Origin: Guyparkeria sp016278265
GTDB taxonomy: Bacteria; Pseudomonadota; Gammaproteobacteria; Halothiobacillales; Halothiobacillaceae
Assembly: GCF_044582145.1 (NCBI RefSeq)
Contig: NZ_JBDODO010000006.1
Length of the DNA stretch: 64,000 nt
Strand: one strand, 5' to 3'
The translations under genes and the position numbers were made by a program. This document shows positions 63,268-64,000 of this stretch, piece after piece; positions within the stretch are counted from its first letter, which is position 1; every line of letters starts with the position of its first letter. Below the pieces are notes generated by a model that was given only the letters and a program-made list of their open reading frames with translations, did not search any database and had not been told where the DNA came from.

Positions 63268-64000
63268 ATGATCCCGAGCTTCACCTACCGACACCTCCCC
63301 CCCAATGCCGGCGACAGCGACTGGCACCAGGCTCTTCCCGATAGCTGGGATGCGCCGGTCGCCAACGACCAACGCCTGGTCGGACCGGCAAATCCTTGGA
63401 TTCCCACGCGCATCGCGTTGATCTCTCCGGCACTGCGTCACTATCTGCAGTGCGGCGAAGAGTGTCTGGAGCGAGCGAACGGACCGGTGGCGACCATCAG
63501 TCCTCCCAGGGTGATCATCCTCAGCCGGGCTCATGCCGACGTGCTCACCGACTGGCTCGATCAGCACGCCACCGCCCCGAAGACGGCCGCTGACATCCAT
63601 ATCCTGAGCACCGGTGAGGACGATGAGACCGTCTCGCGGCGGTTGCGACGGCTATGTGGCAGCACAAACGAGGACTGGCGCCATGGTGTGTTCATGGAGG
63701 TCAGCGGGTTAGGCGTGCTGATCCGCGGCTCGGCGGGCATCGGCAAGAGCGAAGTGGCACTCGAGCTCCTCAGCCGCGGGCATCGACTGATCGCCGACGA
63801 CGCGCCTTGCTTCACCGCTCACGGTGAGGAAGTCACGGGGTCATGCCCCGATCGCCTGTTCGGCCTGCTTGAAGTCCGGGGCATCGGCATCGTCGACATT
63901 CGCGAACTCTTTGGCAGCAACGCGATCAAGGCGCGTAAATACCTTCGCCTGATCGTCGATCTCTACCCCGCCGATGCGGGCCGTCCTATTGGTGCCGAAG
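63268..64000 (+). CDS. hprK: HPr kinase/phosphorylase (partial, runs off the end)
   Basis: The first 244 residues of an HPr(Ser) kinase/phosphorylase. The N-terminal domain is followed by the P-loop GSAGIGKSEVALELLSRGHR, then LIADDAPCF, and the family signature LEVRGIGIVDIRELFG. The rest is beyond the window. In proteobacteria such enzymes phosphorylate HPr-like PTS proteins and couple PTS-Ntr to metabolism. It begins at ATG 63268 and follows ptsN after the inverted-repeat segment. Confidence 0.92.
   Translation, partial: MIPSFTYRHLPPNAGDSDWHQALPDSWDAPVANDQRLVGPANPWIPTRIALISPALRHYLQCGEECLERANGPVATISPPRVIILSRAHADVLTDWLDQHATAPKTAADIHILSTGEDDETVSRRLRRLCGSTNEDWRHGVFMEVSGLGVLIRGSAGIGKSEVALELLSRGHRLIADDAPCFTAHGEEVTGSCPDRLFGLLEVRGIGIVDIRELFGSNAIKARKYLRLIVDLYPADAGRPIGAE

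Overview
The window is a GC-rich gammaproteobacterial chromosome segment carrying mainly core genes. Three local gene orders are classic for the class: hemA-prfA-prmC; mlaFEDCB-murA-hisGDC followed by ffs-dnaX-ybaB-recR; and the divergent kdsD-kdsC-lptC-lptA-lptB-rpoN-hpf-ptsN-hprK. A BCCT osmolyte transporter, an exported rhodanese-like protein, a Tat-type DsrE-family protein and a wealth of cyclic-di-GMP genes suggest a halotolerant, sulfur-oxidising member of the Chromatiales/Halothiobacillaceae type. That placement is inference, because no rRNA is present. I see no tRNA, rRNA, CRISPR array, prophage or intact insertion sequence.

Layout. 1-2.6 kb: a tiny membrane protein, the BCCT transporter and a bidirectional terminator. 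2.4-10.5 kb (minus): a signalling block with a 1216-aa PAS-GGDEF-EAL protein, and an orphan substrate-binding lipoprotein translationally coupled to a diguanylate cyclase that has its own PhnD-like periplasmic domain. 10.7-18.6 kb (minus): rhodanese-like protein, UDP-glucose dehydrogenase, DarP, TspO, TruD, PyrC, DsrE-like protein and an ArnT-like glycosyltransferase. 18.7-23.3 kb (plus): pyrD and a GT4/glycogen-debranching-type pair. 23.3-30.1 kb (minus): MoeB-like, an unknown protein, prmC, prfA, hemA, PAP2 phosphatase and a GT2 glycosyltransferase. 30.5-43.2 kb (mixed): a 1193-aa protein with a globin between GGDEF and EAL halves, a flippase-like membrane protein, holC-valS, mnmC, yjbQ, a PilZ protein, a GGEEF cyclase, and a gene broken by a stop codon after its signal peptide. 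43.2-56.6 kb (minus): recR, ybaB, dnaX, 4.5S RNA, hisCDG, murA, a Mla lipid-transport operon with an inserted TolC-family gene and an unknown first gene, and an FGE-like protein. 56.7-64 kb (plus): LPS/KDO and Lpt genes, sigma-54, PTS-Ntr, and hprK running off the end.

How the genes work together. Envelope maintenance dominates the right third: Mla returns phospholipids to the inner membrane, KdsD/KdsC make KDO, LptA/B/C export LPS and MurA starts peptidoglycan. Signalling through c-di-GMP dominates the left and middle, with four GGDEF proteins and one PilZ receptor in 64 kb.

The points I find most worth a second look are: the orphan-SBP/SBP-cyclase pair; the globin placed mid-protein; the 36-bp tandem duplication across the EAL KID motif; TolC inside mla; the amber codon after a signal peptide; coding-like sequence beyond the stop of the 1216-aa protein; and a roughly 274-bp segment with imperfect terminal inverted repeats between ptsN and hprK.
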